DNA of 41,985 nucleotides. Origin: Sphingobacterium sp. T2 (GTDB lineage Bacteria; Bacteroidota; Bacteroidia; Sphingobacteriales; Sphingobacteriaceae). The notes under the pieces were generated by a model. It ran no database searches. It had not been told where the DNA came from and worked only from the letters and a program-made list of their open reading frames with translations. Shown one piece after another: positions 1 to 9,113 of the stretch (position 1 is its first letter; each line of letters starts with the position of its first letter). The stretch is taken from NCBI RefSeq assembly GCF_000814685.1, contig NZ_JXAC01000006.1, positions 1 to 41,985 on the forward strand, read 5' to 3'. Both the position numbers and the translations under genes were made by a program.

Positions 1-49
1 GATGTACGCGCCTGCGGAGGAGTATAAAAGATTCTCAAAATTTACTGTC
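1..49 (+). other. Unresolved tail upstream of first SusD
   Basis: This short stretch precedes the first SusD gene, where the end of its SusC partner would be expected. I cannot recognise a SusC C-terminus in any of the three frames. Because the next 150 bases contain four apparent single-base insertions, this segment may also be corrupted. Confidence 0.2.
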
Positions 50-1430
50 ATGAAAAATATACATAAAACATATCATATACACTACACTGACAGCTTCCTT
101 GCTGTCAGGAGCCTGCAGCTCAAAGTTGGACATAGAACCAAAACAATACTATTTCTACTTGAATTAGCTCTTTACTTACCCCCTCATGACGCTACGAAAT
201 GCTCTTATCGGTGCCTATACCGTGATTGCTGAAGGAGCTCTCTACGGGACCAACCTTGTCATGGTACCAGACCTTTATTTCAACTCCAATTATGTTGGAT
301 GGACAGGAACTTTCTCCTCTTACAGAGAAATCTTCAACCATAATATTGTCAATACCAACGAGGAGGCTTCCCGCACGTGGACACATGCTTATGAAGCTAT
401 CAATATCGCGAATACCGTGCTGTCTGCATTGGATATCATCAATGATCCGGATGAAAAAGATGAAATAGAAGGAAGAGCTTTATTTATCCGAGGTATAATG
501 CATTTTGAGCTGGTACGTCTGTACGGCATCCCCTTCGACAATACGGGTTCCAACAACGGTTTGGGAGTACCTATCATCACCCAAGCAGTCAAATCGGTAT
601 CGGATGTAAATAATTCTGTAACTAGAAACTCAGTAGCGGAAGTTTATACGGCTGTAGAAAATGATCTTACCACAGCAATTTCCAAACTTCAAAATTCATC
701 TCACCTCTATGCTGCTCAAGGTATGTTGGCTCGTGTCTATCTGCAGCAAAGCAAATTCCAACAGGCCCGCGACATGGCACATGCAGTGATAAGCAGTGGC
801 GAATTTTCATTAGCAAGCAACCTGGAAGCTCCTTTCCGTGTGAAAAACTCCTCCGAAGGTGTCTTCGAAATCCAACAGACCGAACAAAGCAACGCCGGCT
901 CATCCAATGACGGACTAGCAACATTTTATTCGAGCTATAAAAATATCACCGGAGGCAACGTAGGCCGTGGAGACCTCAACGTCTCGGCAGCATATTATAA
1001 CTCTCTGGATGATAACGACAAGCGCAAAACTCAGATGATTTATGATGGTACTGGCCAAAAGTCAGGTTATTTTTCCAGAAAGTGGTATAATTACTATGAC
1101 AACATCCCTGTGGTACGTCTTACCGAACTGTATCTCACCCGCGCTGAATGTAATTTCCGTCTAAGTACCAATGTAGGAGATTCACCTCTAAACGATATCA
1201 ACACTCTTCGGGAGCGGGCAGGGCTGTCACCTCTAATGACACTGACATTAGAAGACATTCTCAACGAAAGGGACGTAGAGTTGGCTTTCGAAGGCTATAG
1301 ATTACACGATTACAAAAGAACCAAACGCTCCATAGGAGCGGTAGCCTGGAACGACCCTAAACTTGTTTTCCCGATTCCTTATCGTGAAATAGTGGTAAAC
1401 CCGAATCTTCAACAAAATACAGGATATTAA
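50..1430 (+). CDS. SusD/RagB-family outer-membrane lipoprotein (frameshifted near start)
   Basis: SusD-type lipoproteins sit on the outer membrane over a SusC TonB-dependent channel and capture glycans or other nutrients. The part from about position 198 on reads cleanly and ends in the family signature PIPYREIVVNPNLQQNTGY. The TPR-like core includes RGIMHFELVRLYGIPF and VRLTELYLTRAECNFR. Before it, the N-terminus is spread over three frames: a lipobox SLLSGAC with SSKLDIEPKQ at about 96-146, then ISTELAL at about 151-172, then PHDATNALIGAY at about 182-215. Single extra bases at about 53-57, 147, 160 and 197 explain all the jumps, and removing the four gives exactly 458 codons plus stop. The partner SusC should lie off the left edge. 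Substrate unknown. Confidence 0.85.
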
Positions 1431-1432
1431 AT

Positions 1433-1461
1433 AAAAAAGAGGGCGTATCGCCCTCTTTTTT
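1433..1461. terminator. Bidirectional intrinsic terminator
   Basis: Perfect 13-bp inverted repeat, AAAAAAGAGGGCG and its complement CGCCCTCTTTTTT, with a 3-nt loop. It serves the SusD gene on the plus strand and the convergent hydrolase gene, whose stop codon overlaps the right arm. Confidence 0.9.
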
Positions 1462-2830
1462 ATAATTCCTTAATCCACCTGACTATATCCTCCATTACCT
1501 TCTCATGAAATGTCTCCTCAAGCTGTGCATACTCGGACACCTTTCCTGTTTTGGCTCTTTGGAACAGATGGTTAAGTCCTTCATATTCCTTCAATACGGT
1601 TTTCGTATTTTTAGGAAGAAGGTCGTAATACCCCTTTAGATTTAACGTAGACGGAACTTGTAAGTCTAAAGTGCCGAATGCTCCAAAGACAGGAATATGT
1701 ATGTCTTTGATAAAATGCTGTGGATTGATACGTACGAAATAACGATACGCCGGTGCAAGCATGGCCAACACTTCCTTTCGCAGCGCAGCATTAGCATCTA
1801 CCTTATCTGCAATATTCATATTTTCAAGGAGCTTCTGATAGGCTTCTTCTGTTTTCAAGTTACTCTTTACCACTTGCAAAATTTTTTCTATTAATTTCTC
1901 GAGCCTGAGCTAGCTGTGCTTCGCTCATCCCTTCTGCCTTGCCTAAACTGTACAGCTGTTCTACCAAAAGCTCATCAATAGGAATACTTGGACCGGCAAG
2001 CGATACAATGAACGATAGGTTAGGCACGCCTTGCGCCGCTAACAGGGTAGCTATAAGGCCTCCTTCACTATGACCTATAATACCCACCTTATGGATGTCT
2101 ACATAGTCCTGCTGCTTCAGGAAGTCGAATGCCGAAATAGCGTCCTTGCTAAAATCTTCTATCGTACTTTGGTCAAAAGAGCCTTCACTCTTCCCTACAC
2201 CTCTATCGTCGTAGCGCAACACGACAATACCGTTTCGCGAAAGATAGTCCGCAAGTACCTTAAAAGGCTTATGACCAAAAAGAGTCTCGTCCCTATCTTG
2301 CGCTCCTGAGCCGCTAAGCAATACTACGGCAGGATATTTTCCTTTACCTTTCGGTTTGGTAACTTGTTCCTGCCAATTTAATCTTGTGAATAGGAATTAT
2401 TTATCGTCACATCCAAGGTGTCATAAGCATATGGAGGATGTGGCGTCTGATATCTATTTACTTTGGGAGCTTCCATCATCTTCTGCTCACTGCGGCTCAG
2501 CACCACAGGAATCGTAATGCCATTCTGCGAAAACGTTCCTACCAACTTATGATCACCCTGCACCTTAAGCCCCAACGCTATGCCCATACTGTTCTTGACA
2601 ACGACGGAGTCTCCTTTTACGACAATATCAAAGGGAATACCATAAGCTCCCTGGTCGGGGCTATCAGCCTTCGCTGTATATGTTCCGTTTTCTTCCTGTA
2701 TATGCAAAACAAACTTCAGCTTTTGAACACCAAAGTCCAAATTGCCAAGCCAGCTGCCTACAATAGATTGCGAATATCCTACACAAGATTGCAATACAAT
2801 AAATAATAGTAATGTTAAATATCTTATCAT
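1460..2830 (-). CDS. Secreted alpha/beta-hydrolase (frameshifted)
   Basis: An exported serine hydrolase of the alpha/beta fold. It has a signal peptide (MIRYLTLLLFIVLQSC...YSQS; LQSC could be a lipobox), an N-terminal beta-rich domain of about 110 residues that resembles the front part of many Bacteroidetes peptidase-like hydrolases, and then the hydrolase domain. The oxyanion region is LLSGSGAQDRDE, the nucleophile elbow is GHSEGG and the catalytic His is probably in EGLNHLFQ. Substrate cannot be named. The frame is broken twice: one base missing near 2380 and one extra A near 1895. The net length change is zero and the repaired protein has 456 residues. The start at 2830 overlaps the stop of the upstream gene (ATGA), so translational coupling is likely; it is the last gene of a four-gene operon. 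Confidence 0.8.
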
Positions 2831-3399
2831 ACAAATGGATTTATGATTTGCAACAACGTATTGACCACTAATCCTATAATAACCACAAGCAGCCCATCCC
2901 ATTTCTGCTTACTGTTAATCGCAATTTTCATACCTATTATGAGCCAATAGAAAAAGCCAACAATCAACAATAGCGACAGCCCTCCGAAAATTAAAAGGAC
3001 CAATAGTTCTTTCGTCGGTAACGCCACCACATCCAAGCTATTATGCTTCATAAGAGACTCCAGCTCAGAAAGGGATTCCTTAACAATAGGCAACGTTGCC
3101 AAATAAAGTGCAACGTACATGGGAATATGGCTCATCAACACCACATTAGAAACATCTATAAGCCTAGATTTTCTGTAGCGTACCTTGGCATAAGCAAAAT
3201 ATACTACAATATTTACCGATAAGGTTATTGCTACATTGAGCAGGGCACCAATGATACTCTGAGGATAACCGTGAACAATTTTCAAGGAGCCGAACAACAA
3301 AATATCAGACAGAAAAGAAACCAGCACCGTGAGCAACGCAAAAATAACTCCCGTAAAAAGGAGCAGCTGCTCCGAAAAATATTCGAAAGGTTTAACCAC
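2827..3399 (-). CDS. Integral membrane protein, Yip1-like
   Basis: A 190-residue polytopic membrane protein with about five hydrophobic segments (residues about 10-30, 50-70, 90-110, 130-155 and 165-185). The arrangement, a large amphipathic loop after the third segment and Gly-rich segments, resembles Yip1/DUF1282-type proteins, but no diagnostic motif is visible, so the family call is tentative. It starts 4 nt after the PH-domain gene and its stop overlaps the hydrolase start, so the three are co-transcribed. No function can be assigned from sequence alone. Confidence 0.6.
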   Translation of the reverse strand: MVKPFEYFSEQLLLFTGVIFALLTVLVSFLSDILLFGSLKIVHGYPQSIIGALLNVAITLSVNIVVYFAYAKVRYRKSRLIDVSNVVLMSHIPMYVALYLATLPIVKESLSELESLMKHNSLDVVALPTKELLVLLIFGGLSLLLIVGFFYWLIIGMKIAINSKQKWDGLLVVIIGLVVNTLLQIINPFV

Positions 3400-3403
3400 T
3401 TTT

Positions 3404-3875
3404 TCATGCGTTCCTATCGTTTAAGATTTCGTTGATAACCAACATCACCTCTTCCGGCTTTTGTGTTCCGACCAAAATCTTCTTGCCATTTTTCAATACC
3501 AGTTGCAGCCCATATTTACCTTTGGTTGTATAGGCCACCCCACCGAAGCTGACTCTATACCCCCAGCCACCATATTCTAATGCCGAATATTTTCTCACGT
3601 AGGCTTCCTGCACATCCTGCCAGGCAATAAGCTTCTGACGAATGAAAGGCATGAAGCGGATAAGAATACCCTGCTCATCAATCTGCGTTTTCAGTCGCAT
3701 CCATACAAAAAGACCTATTACAGCCAATATCAATACTACAGAAACATACGAAGCTTCATTTTCGGTCGTATCAACAAAAAAAGGATATGCGGTTAATATC
3801 ACCAACACCGCAAAAAGGATATACAGCCAAGGAGCAAAAAAAATTCTGTTCCTCCGAAAAAAACTTATTTCTCAT
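3404..3875 (-). CDS. Membrane-anchored bacterial PH-domain protein (frameshifted)
   Basis: The repaired protein has 156 residues: a short cytosolic start (MRNKFFSEEQNFF), two adjacent membrane segments (about 14-35 and 42-62), then a beta-rich domain with IDEQGILIRFMPF, IAWQDVQEAYVRKY and GLQLVLKNGKKILVGTQ. This is the pattern of bacterial PH (bPH/DUF304-like) membrane proteins. One extra T in an 8-T run (minus strand, near 3838-3845) splits the N-terminus from the rest; taking it out joins EEQNFF to APWLYILFAVLVIL. The start at 3875 overlaps the stop of the DUF2089 gene by 11 nt, which supports both the start choice and coupling. Role unknown; probably envelope-related. Confidence 0.65.
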
Positions 3876-4137
3876 CTTGCAGTTCTTTTACTTTTATTAT
3901 TAAATCATCCAATTTATTGCGAACCGTAGGATAACTCTTACCCATTTTGTTCGCCATTTCCTTTAAACTTCCTGAACTCAACAAAAATTCTATAATAAAA
4001 TCTTGCTCTTCCGCTGAAAGCTGCATAAATAAAGGCATATCATATTTTCCCATCACCTCCGTCTCACAGTTCTCACAACGCAATTTGGACACCACAAGCC
4101 TTGCATCGCAGCTAGGACACTGTACTGGTAACTTCAT
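3865..4137 (-). CDS. DUF2089-family zinc-ribbon/HTH regulator
   Basis: A 90-residue protein with an N-terminal zinc ribbon (CPSC at 8-11 and CENC at 21-24) followed by a helical region with a helix-turn-helix: LSAEEQDFIIEFLLSSGSL and KEMANKMGKSYPTVRNKLDD. This matches the DUF2089 family in length and layout. The HTH resembles those that read a sequential recognition helix (SYPTVRNKL), so DNA binding is likely, by inference. It is first in a four-gene minus-strand operon of membrane and secreted proteins and probably controls it. Confidence 0.8.
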   Translation of the reverse strand: MKLPVQCPSCDARLVVSKLRCENCETEVMGKYDMPLFMQLSAEEQDFIIEFLLSSGSLKEMANKMGKSYPTVRNKLDDLIIKVKELQDEK

Positions 4138-4268
4138 ATTATCTCAGATTAACCTAAACAAATATAATAAAATTTTTAACAATTTTAAAACAACATTAAA
4201 CATTATTAAAACAAAACTTCATATTACACAAGAAATATCTCAGATTCTGCAGTACACCGTAATATGTT

Positions 4269-4276
4269 TATATTTG
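4269..4276 (+). promoter_or_regulatory. Bacteroidetes -7 element for plsC
   Basis: TATATTTG matches TAnnTTTG and lies 24 nt upstream of the acyltransferase ATG, in the AT-rich divergent region 4138-4300. No convincing -33 TTG at the usual distance. Nothing else is recognisable in this intergenic space. Confidence 0.45.
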
Positions 4277-4300
4277 CTAAATTTTAATTTGCAGCAAACG

Positions 4301-5039
4301 ATGAGAAAGATTTTAGGATTTATATTGTCCCCTATTTTTTATATAATGTTTGGTTTATTTCTTTTAATATTCCATCCTATTCAATGGATATGTCTTAAAT
4401 TAGGGGGATATAGTGCACACAAAAAAAAGCGTTGACATTCTGAATTACTTTCTCACCTCCTGCAACTACATTTTATTTAACAAGGTTACTTTTGTAGACA
4501 ACAAAAGTCTGCCACTGAATACGCCGTTAATTTTTGTAGCAAACCATCAAAGTACCTACGATATTCCGGCTATGATTTATTATTTGCGCCGCTTTCACGG
4601 AAAATTCATCTCCAAAATAGAGCTTGCTACCGCCGGAATTCCGAGCATTTCGTTCAACCTCAAACATGGTGGAGCAGCCAATATAGACCGTAAAGACCCG
4701 AAACAGTCTATCGCTGAGATATTGAAACTGGCCAACAACATGAAACAAAAGAATTGGTCTGCTTTCATCTTTCCGGAAGGCACCCGAACCAAGACAGGCA
4801 AGATGAAGAAATTTAATGTGGGAGGTATAGCTACTTTGTTGAAGAAAAACCCTAAAGCATTGGTAGTACCTGTAGCAATTACCGGCTCGTATGAGATGGT
4901 CCAATACGGTATGTTCCCCTTAAGACCCTTCACCCCTTTAAGATGGGAAGTGTTAGCCCCTATTGACCCTGAAGGAAAAACCGTAGAAGAAGTTGTACAG
5001 CTGGCGGAAGATGCTATACGCGAAAAGGTTGAAGGTTAG
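4301..5039 (+). CDS. plsC: 1-acyl-glycerol-3-phosphate acyltransferase, PlsC family (frameshifted)
   Basis: Transfers an acyl chain to lysophosphatidic acid to give phosphatidic acid at the inner membrane. The N-terminal hydrophobic segment (about 5-33) is followed by the two hallmark motifs: NHQSTYD (HX4D, repaired residues 81-87) and FPEGTRT (about 157-163). A further conserved region is VVPVAITGSYE. One extra A in the 8-A run near 4421-4428 breaks the frame; removing it joins GGYSAHKK to SVDILNYF and gives 245 residues, usual for the family. The shorter reading from 4413 would lose the membrane anchor and is not preferred. The stop codon shares TTAG with the convergent glycosyltransferase gene. 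Confidence 0.88.
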
Positions 5040-6168
5040 TGTACCTTTCTTCCTTTCCAGTTATATTTTCCCGTATTGCCAGCTACGCCGATATACACCA
5101 AATAAAAAGTGTGTATCACCGAAAGAAAGGGCAAATATTTCAATAGTTCCGTACGCTGTGCAAAACGCAATACCGGAATCATAAAGCAAAGCTCCACAAC
5201 AATCTTTAAAACGAAAGAAGTAAGTAGAAGCCAGTTAAGCTGCGATAGCAACACAAAAAAAGTTACCAGCGAACCTATACAAAGCTAAAATTAAAAAGCC
5301 ATATAGCTACCCCTAAAGCAACCACCTTTTTGTCTTTGTATTTGGTGCTCTTCGAGGCCCAGCGCTTCCGTTGGCTGATAAAGGACGCTAGGTCCGGCTT
5401 AGCATCTGTGAAGACCACAGCATCACGAGACTTGCAAAAACCTATTTTATGAGCATACTTTTCCGCAACCTTGTGCAGAAAAAGCTCATCATCTCCAGAG
5501 GCTAGGTTGTCAATTCCCTTGAAACCTCCCATTTCAAAAAATACGTCCCTGCGATAAGCTAGGTTTGCGCCATTGCAGGTAGTAGGGTTGCCATTGCCTA
5601 TTCCCGCAGCTCCCAACCCTATCAGATATAGAAATTCTAAGGTCTGTAGTTCCTCGAAAAAAGATTTCTCTTCGGAATATATTACAGGAGAAGACACAAG
5701 GTAACTGTCATGCTCTTCAAAATACTGCATCACCGTCTTCACCCATTTAGGTCCCATGCGACAGTCGGCGTCCGTAGTCACTATAATTTCTCCCGAAGCC
5801 GCATCAATTGCTTTGGTAATAGCATATTTCTTATACGAATTCAGCTTGTCTCCCACCCTTAGCTGCAAAAGTTTTACACCCTGCCCCGCATAAGAGCGGA
5901 CAATTTCTGCAGTACGATCCGTTGAATGGTCATCCACAACAATCAGCTCCAACAAATCTTGAGGGTAATCCTGCTGCAGGATACATTCTATCGTCCTGCC
6001 GATATTTTCTTCCTCATTACGAGCTGCAACAAGGATAGAAACTTTCTTTGAAGGCTGCGATTGCGAGGTAAAATAAGGTAACTTGGACCACCCTTTACGT
6101 AAGTAAAGCACGATCAATACATACACGCAAGCACTTATAATCAGACAAATATTAAGAATCTGTATCAC
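5036..6168 (-). CDS. Family 2 glycosyltransferase, membrane-bound (frameshifted)
   Basis: An inner-membrane GT-A glycosyltransferase. An N-terminal TM (3-23) precedes the GT2 domain: VSILVAARNEEENIG (43-57), VVDDHSTDRT with the nucleotide-binding Asp pair at 79-80, TTDADC (131-136, DXD-like) and QRKRW (266-270), the QXXRW motif of processive enzymes. Two or more C-terminal TM helices follow, but the frame changes near 5266-5280 (one base missing or two extra). The C-terminal piece reads SLVTFFVLLSQLNWLLL and ends GKYNWKGRKVH. Repaired length is about 377 residues. The start overlaps the YbhN-like gene by 17 nt, so the two probably work together on a surface glycolipid or polysaccharide; the product is unknown. 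Confidence 0.82.
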
Positions 6169-7129
6169 CGAAATAATTTACATTCCAAACAAAAACTGAC
6201 CCTATGATTGCGGGAAGGATCAGATTGACAAACCATATGAAGGATACAATGGCCATGACCGCCAGCTCCTGCGTCGTAATATACGCATATAGATTACTTG
6301 CCACAAAGCTACGTACACTGAAATCAAAAATATCCAAGGTTGGCAATGCTGACTGCACAAAAAACAAAATAAATATCATCATCACCATAGGGAAAACAGG
6401 CAGCTGCGGCAACATCACCACCATCAGAATAATATACTGAGAGGTAAAGATTATAAAGCGTGTGAAAGAAATGAACAGCACCACGGCAAGCTGCCTTAAG
6501 GACACTGCCCTCAACACATCAAAAAAAGGCTGTATCTTCTTCAGCCACCGAACCTTGCCCACCAAATAGTCCACCCAATGCACATTAAAATAAAGAAACA
6601 CAAAGGCTAAACCATAAATAAATGCCAGAAGCCATACTCCAAATTTTACCGCCGTAGGAGTGTCCAGAAAGGACGATACAAACCAAGCTATGGCTATTGC
6701 TCCAAAAAGGCTGGTCAGCACCAGCTGTGCAAACAACCCTACTCCCATGAGCACCGCACCCCGCGCCCTATGCGAGGGCTGCAAAAACAAAACCCTACCG
6801 CCGTACTCTCCTATCCTATTCGGCGTGAAAATGGCCCACGTCAGTCCACAAAAGACAGACTTCACCGCCTTCCACAAACTGATAGCTTCTACCTCACGCA
6901 CCAGATAATGCCACTTCACCACTTCAAAAAACCAATTTAGAAACATCAGGAAAACTACAATTCCAATAGCCCAGTAAATTTCCGTAGAATCTATTCCTGT
7001 AATAAGTTTTTTGAACTCCCTTAAATTCTGTTGATTGCTGACCTTCTCGTAAATAAACCAGAACGCCAAACCGACAATTGTCAATTTAAGTCCATAATTG
7101 AGATATTTCTTATTCTGTCTGCTCAACAT
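6152..7129 (-). CDS. YbhN/UPF0104-family (LPG-synthase-like) membrane protein
   Basis: A 325-residue protein with about eight TM segments and the family motif TPNRIGEYGGR (compare P-X-G-X-GE-X in lysyl-phosphatidylglycerol synthase TM domains). Members are proposed lipid flippases or polar-lipid modifying proteins; no catalytic synthase domain is fused here. I chose the ATG at 7129 (MLSRQNKKYLNYG); an upstream GTG at 7186 is in frame but would add 19 charged residues. It is the first gene of a two-gene operon with the GT2 enzyme and is divergent from ruvC. A role in moving or anchoring the GT2 product is inference. Confidence 0.75.
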   Translation of the reverse strand: MLSRQNKKYLNYGLKLTIVGLAFWFIYEKVSNQQNLREFKKLITGIDSTEIYWAIGIVVFLMFLNWFFEVVKWHYLVREVEAISLWKAVKSVFCGLTWAIFTPNRIGEYGGRVLFLQPSHRARGAVLMGVGLFAQLVLTSLFGAIAIAWFVSSFLDTPTAVKFGVWLLAFIYGLAFVFLYFNVHWVDYLVGKVRWLKKIQPFFDVLRAVSLRQLAVVLFISFTRFIIFTSQYIILMVVMLPQLPVFPMVMMIFILFFVQSALPTLDIFDFSVRSFVASNLYAYITTQELAVMAIVSFIWFVNLILPAIIGSVFVWNVNYFGDTDS

Positions 7130-7207
7130 GACGTGTTCTGGTCGCACAATTTTAGCAATTATTTTATGGAATTCAATTGCCAACACAAAAATGCGTATTT
7201 AAATATG

Positions 7208-7215
7208 TAATTTTG
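7208..7215 (+). promoter_or_regulatory. -7 element directly before ruvC
   Basis: TAATTTTG matches TAnnTTTG and ends only 4 nt before the ruvC ATG. If used, transcription would begin at or next to the start codon, giving a leaderless or nearly leaderless message. No TTG at the expected -33 spacing. Confidence 0.4.
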
Positions 7216-7219
7216 CTTC

Positions 7220-7783
7220 ATGTTGAAACAAAAAGCCAAAGAGCGCATCATACTAGGAATTGACCCGGGAACGGTAGTGTTGGGGTATGGTGTGGTAATA
7301 GAGATTGGCAAAAAGGTGCAGCTGCAGACCTTGGGCGTGGTAAAATTAGGACATCTGGACGACCATGGACTTAAATTGCAACGTATCTTCAAAAAGGTAC
7401 TTGCCCTCATCGACGAATACAAACCGGACTGTGTAGCACTAGAATCTCCTTTCTACGGTAAAAACGTGCAGGTGATGTTAAAACTAGGACGAGCACAAGG
7501 TGTGGCCATGGCCGCAGCACTAAGCAGAGACATCCCCATTTTCGAATATTCACCTCGCAAAATCAAGCAGTCGGTCACTGGCAACGGTAACGCCAGCAAA
7601 GAGCAGGTTGCTGCCATGTTGCAGACACTTCTCAACTTCAAGGAAACCCCCGAATTTCTGGATGCTACAGACGGTCTTGCCGTGGCCGTATGCCACTCCT
7701 TCCAACAAAATTCGACCACAGGCAACAAAAGCTATTCGGGATGGGAAGCCTTCGTCAAAGACAATGAGGACCGCATCCGTTAG
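7220..7783 (+). CDS. ruvC: Holliday junction endodeoxyribonuclease RuvC
   Basis: Resolves Holliday junctions by paired nicks, together with RuvAB, in recombination repair. The 187-residue protein has the RNase H-like fold signature and all four acidic metal ligands in order: D15 in GIDPGT, E75 in ALESPFYGKN, D148 and D151 in LDATDGLAVAVCH. The basic loop SPRKIKQSVTGNGNASKEQV is also typical. It is intact and of family length. No ruvA or ruvB is nearby. Its stop shares TTAG with the convergent unknown gene. Confidence 0.96.
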   Translation: MLKQKAKERIILGIDPGTVVLGYGVVIEIGKKVQLQTLGVVKLGHLDDHGLKLQRIFKKVLALIDEYKPDCVALESPFYGKNVQVMLKLGRAQGVAMAAALSRDIPIFEYSPRKIKQSVTGNGNASKEQVAAMLQTLLNFKETPEFLDATDGLAVAVCHSFQQNSTTGNKSYSGWEAFVKDNEDRIR

Positions 7784-8823
7784 ATTTTCACCGAACGGAT
7801 CACATTTTTGACATTAAGCTCCACAATATCCGTCATGGTCTTGCAGCGATAGTACGAATCGTCCTTATAAAACTTAGCATAACCCTCCCTCAACATGCGG
7901 ATATTCTCCGGAGTAGAGAGCTGCTGCTCTCGTGAGGCATCCCGCAAATCTTTGATACGATGTCTTTCGCTACGTACCCTATGCACTATCGACGAACGCT
8001 CCTCCTGTTGGTATTGCAGTACAGTCTTCTCGTTGAGATGCTCCATACATAGCTTCACATAAGGGAAACATTCTTTGAAAAACTGAGGCATATAAACTTT
8101 CGGATTGCCCTCGTAAAACTGCTGGTCAAAGTCTATTGCACGTATGCGAAACTGGAAATCGTCAAAATCGGGAGTGATCTGCATTACAAAATTGTAAGCC
8201 CTCATATCCCCCAGCAAGGCTATGGTACATCGCTCGTTGAACTTTACAAACTCCTTAGCGATACGCGTAGGGTTATAATCCGGATTTTTCATCTGAGACT
8301 TGCAGAAAAGATCTCCCGGAATTCCAACAATATGTTCTTCCACCAATGTTTCGAAATCATATAGATAATTTACCTGGTTGGGTGATAAAATTTCCTCCAG
8401 CTCCAGCCCATAAATACGTGAAGCATCCGCCTGCTTGATATAAAAATAGTCATATACATCGTTCAGTCTGTTGATGATGCGTACACGGAAAGGCCGCGTA
8501 TTGCCGAAAGCACAATACTCGATTCGGTCAATAATCTTGTGCTGCACGATACGTGTGTTGCCCGACGCTTTAAGCTTGGCATAAATCACCTTGAGTCCGT
8601 CATACAGTTGATCCTGCAAATAAGGCGGATACAGTGGCGTTTCCCACAGCGTGTCATTGCCGTACTTATCGATAACCGGAACCGTCTCCTGAAAGTTCAG
8701 CAGGTCGAAATACGAGATAGGCAGCTTAGCCTCCCGCTGATAAAACCTCAAATATTTGGCTAAGCCCGGACTCACCGGATAAATAGGTTTTTTACGTGAA
8801 ATGACTACATCCCCAATTTCCAT
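7780..8823 (-). CDS. Conserved protein of unknown function with kinase-like motif
   Basis: A 347-residue soluble protein without signal peptide or TM segment. I do not recognise a named family. One region looks like the catalytic core of kinase-fold enzymes: GDMRAYNFVM (about 206-215) followed, after a beta hairpin, by IRAIDFDQQF (about 229-238). The spacing recalls HGDxxxxN...DFD of APH/choline-kinase-like proteins, but the His of the catalytic loop is absent here and no glycine-rich loop is obvious. The last 90 residues are strongly basic and helical (VHRVRSERHRIKDLRD). It stands alone between ruvC (overlapping stops) and an AT-rich gap. Confidence 0.7.
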   Translation of the reverse strand: MEIGDVVISRKKPIYPVSPGLAKYLRFYQREAKLPISYFDLLNFQETVPVIDKYGNDTLWETPLYPPYLQDQLYDGLKVIYAKLKASGNTRIVQHKIIDRIEYCAFGNTRPFRVRIINRLNDVYDYFYIKQADASRIYGLELEEILSPNQVNYLYDFETLVEEHIVGIPGDLFCKSQMKNPDYNPTRIAKEFVKFNERCTIALLGDMRAYNFVMQITPDFDDFQFRIRAIDFDQQFYEGNPKVYMPQFFKECFPYVKLCMEHLNEKTVLQYQQEERSSIVHRVRSERHRIKDLRDASREQQLSTPENIRMLREGYAKFYKDDSYYRCKTMTDIVELNVKNVIRSVKI

Positions 8824-9113
8824 AATTCCCCCTTATCTAACCTTATGAATTCTATTATATGGTCACTATATATAAATATGACAATTTTTGTTTGTTTTTA
8901 ATCAAAATTGGCGAATAAAATATCAAAATTTGTTACTAATTTTGTAAAAGAATCAGAAGATGTTACAGTTTGGGGGATGATGATAGAAGAGAAAGATTCG
9001 ACAGGACGCTACAAATCAATTATAAATCTAAACAAAAAAGAACTTAAGGTTTTATTTGACATATTAATCAGCTGTTGTCCATATCAATAGCCAGCTGTAA
9101 AATTTGAATTACT
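8824..9113. other. AT-rich intergenic region, 290 bp
   Basis: Separates the divergent kinase-like unknown and the AsnC-type regulator. It holds a TAnnTTTG match (TAATTTTG, 8937-8944) and one weak reading frame, listed separately. No RNA gene or strong hairpin is seen. Confidence 0.5.
8908..9090 (+). CDS. Possible small protein, 60 residues
   Basis: An open frame starting with TTG two codons after an in-frame stop: it begins ANKISKFVTNFVKESEDV and ends KVLFDILISCCPYQ. The composition is protein-like (alternating charged and hydrophobic residues), but there is no ribosome site and no recognisable family. Given the indel rate in this window it could also be part of a damaged longer gene. Weakly supported. 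Confidence 0.25.
   Translation: MANKISKFVTNFVKESEDVTVWGMMIEEKDSTGRYKSIINLNKKELKVLFDILISCCPYQ

Noticed and set aside
8908-9090. Small open frame as a firm gene or toxin/antitoxin part
   Set aside because: TTG start two codons after a stop, no ribosome site, no family. Kept only as a weak feature.
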